The translations under genes were made by a program, and so were the position numbers. From Spirodela intermedia (taxonomy: Eukaryota; Streptophyta; Magnoliopsida; Alismatales; Araceae), in assembly GCA_902729315.2 (NCBI GenBank), contig LR746265.1:3700892-3764891 (forward strand): a stretch of 64,000 nt of DNA. Reading direction: 5' to 3'. The notes below the pieces were generated by a model. It was not told the DNA's origin. It searched no databases and saw only the letters and a list, made by a program, of their open reading frames with translations. Positions 58,150-64,000 of this stretch are shown piece by piece; the first letter of the stretch is position 1, and every line of letters begins with the position of its first letter.

Positions 58150-59461
58150 AATACACATTTAAATATAAGGATGATGGAATTATAAAAAGATATAAGATTA
58201 GATTAGTCACTAAAGGTTGCACTCAAACTTATGAATTCTATTATTTAGAGATTTTAGAATCATACTCTCATTAGTAGTTAATTATGATTTTGAAAATAAA
58301 TAATTTGATGTGAAAAATGTATATTTACATGAGAAAATTCATGAAGAGATTTATGTAAACATTCATTGGGGACATAATATTGATTCTAATAGAAATATAG
58401 TATGTAGATTACAGAAAGTTCTATATAGACCTAAACAATCACGAAGTGCATGCTTTGATATATTCTTAAAGGTGATGAGAGAAATTAGATATAAACTTAG
58501 CAATGTGGATCATACTTTATTTATTAAACATTCATCTTCAAGGATAATTGCAACCCTCCTAGATTATGTGGATAACATAATAGTAATAAAAAATGATGAC
58601 AAATAAAGGAACACTTCAATAACTGTTTATCAAAGGAGTTTGGTATTAAGATGTTAGAAAAATTAAAATATTTTCTTAGCATTGAAGTTTCTCACTCAAA
58701 TCAAAGGATGTTAATATCCTAGTAAAAATGTAGTATTTAAATTTTTAAGAAAATCAAGAAGTTATGATGTAAACTCATAAATACTCTTATGGATCATAAC
58801 CATAAGCTCAGATAAATGAAAGAGAGTAGACCTATAAATACATTAAGATACTATCTTGTGAGAAATTTGATCTACCTTTTCCACACATACTAGACATTGT
58901 ATACTTGATAAGAGCTTTTAGTCAATGTATGCATAGACTTAGGGAGGCTCTTCTATTAGCTATTGATAGAGTTCTACAATATTTAAAATGGACCCCTAGT
59001 AGAATGATTTTGTTCAAGAAAAATAACAATATGAATCTGAAAATTCATCCTGGTGTTGACGATCATTCTATTGCACATTCTTCATAAGAAATCTTATCCT
59101 ATGGATGAGCAAACAACAAGTGATGGCATAATCAGATGCAAAATCTAAACTTTGAGTTATGTCACATAGCATATGTAAAGTTTTTTGGGTGAAGGTCATC
59201 CTAGAAGATCTTAAAGTTAAGCAATATGATTAGTTACAAGCATTTCATATAATCTTGTGCAACATGATTGAACTAAGTATATTAAGATTGATCAATACTT
59301 CATCAAAGAAAAATTAAATAGTGGTGACATTTATATACCATATATCTTCACACATGACCAACTAGATGATATCCTCACCAAAGGATTAACTGTGGTAGTC
59401 TTTTAGAGATTAACTTCTAAGTTGAGACTATGACATCTACTCACCAGATTGAGGGAGAATG
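58150..59461 (+). mobile_element. Decayed Ty1/copia element: RT, RNase H, polypurine tract
   Basis: Broken copia pol. The start of RT reads YKDDGIIKRYKIRLVTKGCT; then KNVYLHEKIHEEIYVNIHWG, CRLQKVLYRPKQS and VDHTLFIKHSSSRI with YVDNIIV (family YVDDIIV) at about 58310-58590; then LSKEFGIKMLEKLKYFLSIE. RNase H remnants follow (LQYLKWTPSRMILFKKN, ILEDLKV) and the pol end near 59390. A polypurine tract, GATTGAGGGAGAA, precedes TGTCAG at 59460, the likely 3' LTR start. There are several stops and frameshifts; the metal-binding YVDD reads YVDN. It is dead; no 5' LTR was found. Confidence 0.8.
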
Positions 59462-61051
59462 TCAGAAAAGGAGATTACCTTTTCTTCTTTTTCTTCAATC
59501 ATTTTTTACTTCTACCCTCTCATTTTTTGTAAGTGAATTAAATCCGGTGATCAGGTAAGTGATAACATCTCTCTCTCCAACTATCAGTATTCCATGCAGC
59601 TTTGATATAGACTATCATCACCTCCATGTTAGTGACGTGAAGAATTGCCATTAAATGGCCAGTCTTTGTCAATGGACTAAAAAGTGGTTTATTCATGCTT
59701 TCATCCTTATTTGGCAATGACATGAACCTATGAGGGTGTTAATCTGATGAGATCAAGTTGCTTCTACAAAGTGTGTAAGGTTTGCTGTTATTTCTAATCA
59801 TGATGCTTCATTAAAAGAATCACAATGGAATGCTTCTCTAGATCTATCAAGGTATGCTTACAGGTGGAATGAGAAGCTTTTCTAACTTGTTTGAGATGCC
59901 TTAAATCGAGAAAATGTAGGATCTATTTGGTGAATTTTCGTAGTCTCTTTCATTTGCTCTTTGGATTGGCAACAAACCTTCATACCATGAGACCTATCTT
60001 ATCTATAATGCATGCCTACGATCTCATCTCTGGTTCTGACACATTCAGCGAGGACTGGCAGAAGGGGGATGAGGGCTTTATTCCGTTTCATTATATGTTT
60101 CATAGTTTGCCGATTTTAGCATCGACTTTATTTGAGAGAGAGGAAGAGGAGCCATAATACCCGTTTAGGATTCTTGATTATCCAGCAGTTAACTCTTTTC
60201 TTGACAGGGGCAATTGCTTCACCAGCAGTAGAACGTCGTTCTTGTTCATCAAACATGGATTTGGCTTCTCGCCTTTCCTCCTAGTCGAGCTGGCCTTGCA
60301 TGAATCGTAGATTTGGTTGACATCTCTCTCTCTCTCTCTCGTCTTCAACACTCTGAACTCTGCAACGGTTGCCATACGGTTGAATGGGAGGAACCTGGTA
60401 AGCGAGCGATCTCGGGCCTATCGGACTGCAACCAATCGCGGTGACCGATGGAGAGTGCATCTCAGGCCATTAGTTGGCCAGCCACCCGTGGTTTCTTGCT
60501 TCCCATGCGCATGTTTCGATAAAAATAATTGGGTGGACCTGGGAGTCAATCGCCCAAAACCATCCGACCTCGTCCCCCTGAGAATTGGCGTTGCTCGGCT
60601 GCGGTGCGGTCGGTTCGGCTGAGAATCGGACCAGACCTCACCCAGGGGTCGACGTCGAAATGGAATGAGCGTCTGTTGGTTGGGTTGAGGTCGAGCCGGC
60701 TGGGAATTAGGAGCCAGACACTGGACCATGCCCGACAGAATAAAATGAAGCGATTGATGGGTCAAGTCGGGAAAGGAAATTGGGTCCGCATTCAGCAATT
60801 GGCTCGAGTACCAGTCGTACCATGCAATGCTGATGCAATGAGCCCTAAATCGGCATATGCGACTGGATGTCGGCGTTAAAAAAAGCAGGCGATACGGTAG
60901 CCCATTTGAGATGGCGTGGAGAAACGTGTATCGGTGAGTCGGCGCCGGCTTCCCTGCGACCGAAATTGACCCTCATATGCCCTTGAGAAGTCGTAGATTC
61001 CCACCCTTCTTAATACCATCGACTTCATCTGGAAGGGGGCGAGGAAGAGAG
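59462..61051. other. Putative 3' LTR start and ADH-like gene upstream region
   Basis: The left part probably begins with the copia 3' LTR; its right end could not be set. GC rises from about 60.1 kb, and the last several hundred bases should hold the ADH-like promoter and 5' UTR. Open frames at 60418-60879 on both strands are GC-driven and show no domain. Confidence 0.4.
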
Positions 61052-63654
<2,603 letters not shown>

Positions 63655-64000
63655 CTTGTTGTCGTTTCCAAGTGTCATTATCGAACTTCTCCTCGCCGTC
63701 CCGCGACCATGTGTGGAGCCTGATATACCAATCTGCGCTTATAATCTACGATATTTAAAATAAAAAAGACGTCCAAAAATCTCCTGCCTTTCTTATTCTT
63801 AAGCAAGCCCCAGAGAGGGCATAGTTGATCTATGGCTTATGTTTCATTTTTCTTTTTGTTTGTTTCGAGAGAGATATCGATCAATTCCAATTGTTTCTTT
63901 TTTTATTGATTGTTTTCCGATCGAGATGTATGGATCGATGGATCTATGTGTCAATATAGACCCTGTTCCTGGATTAACGAAAATGTACAAAAGCTATATT
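63655..64000 (+). other. ADH-like 3' UTR and downstream flank
   Basis: A good polyadenylation signal AATAAA is at 63759-63764, about 105 nt after the stop. The remainder to the window edge shows no coding feature. Confidence 0.6.

Noticed and set aside
59751-59888. Open stretch reading SNHDASLKESQWNASLDLSRYAYRW
   Set aside because: Looks protein-like but is short, bounded by stops on both sides, without splice sites or a family I can recognise.
60418-60879. Overlapping 116-126-codon frames on both strands upstream of the ADH-like gene
   Set aside because: Mirror-image open frames from GC composition, no domain, no splice or start support.

Overview
This is nuclear DNA from a flowering plant. 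The genes have many short GT-AG introns, and the proteins are plant-specific or plant-type: plastid starch enzymes, PPR and mTERF organelle RNA/DNA factors, and a plant-type deubiquitinase. I cannot name the species. A gene-rich half (about 1-49.8 kb) is followed by an AT-rich stretch of decayed retrotransposons (about 49.8-60 kb) and one further gene. All exon models were built by hand from reading frame, splice-site dinucleotides and phase.

Layout. (1) 468-3624 (+): starch branching enzyme class I, 5' end outside the window. (2) 3704-5307 (-): mTERF protein, convergent with SBE1 across only 79 bp. (3) 5308-6663: divergent promoter. (4) 6664-9623 (+): START-domain membrane protein. (5) 10175-24488 (-): VPS8, 18 coding exons, about 1980 residues, with a C-terminal RING-like domain. 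(6) 25012-25322 (+): a 74-residue protein of unknown function, divergent from VPS8. (7) 27408-31126 (+): granule-bound starch synthase (Waxy), with a 5'-leader intron and a GC-AG intron. (8) 33518-34181 (-): acidic ribosomal protein P1. (9) 34969-45231 (-): DUSP-containing ubiquitin-specific protease of the UBP8/9/10/11 group. (10) 46255-47760 (-) and 48163-49776 (+): two intronless PPR genes, head to head, separated by a GA tract and a composite duplication. (11) 49777-60 kb: relics of a Ty3/gypsy and a Ty1/copia element plus short repeats. (12) 61052-63654 (+): zinc-dependent alcohol-dehydrogenase-like protein.

Together: the most notable point is that two plastid starch enzymes, SBE class I (amylopectin branching) and GBSS (amylose synthesis), lie about 24 kb apart on the same strand with only four genes between them. 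The mTERF protein and probably both PPR proteins act on organelle gene expression. VPS8 (CORVET tethering), the ubiquitin protease and the lipid-transfer protein are housekeeping functions. I see no operon-like or defence system; the unusual features are in gene order, splicing, promoters and repeats.
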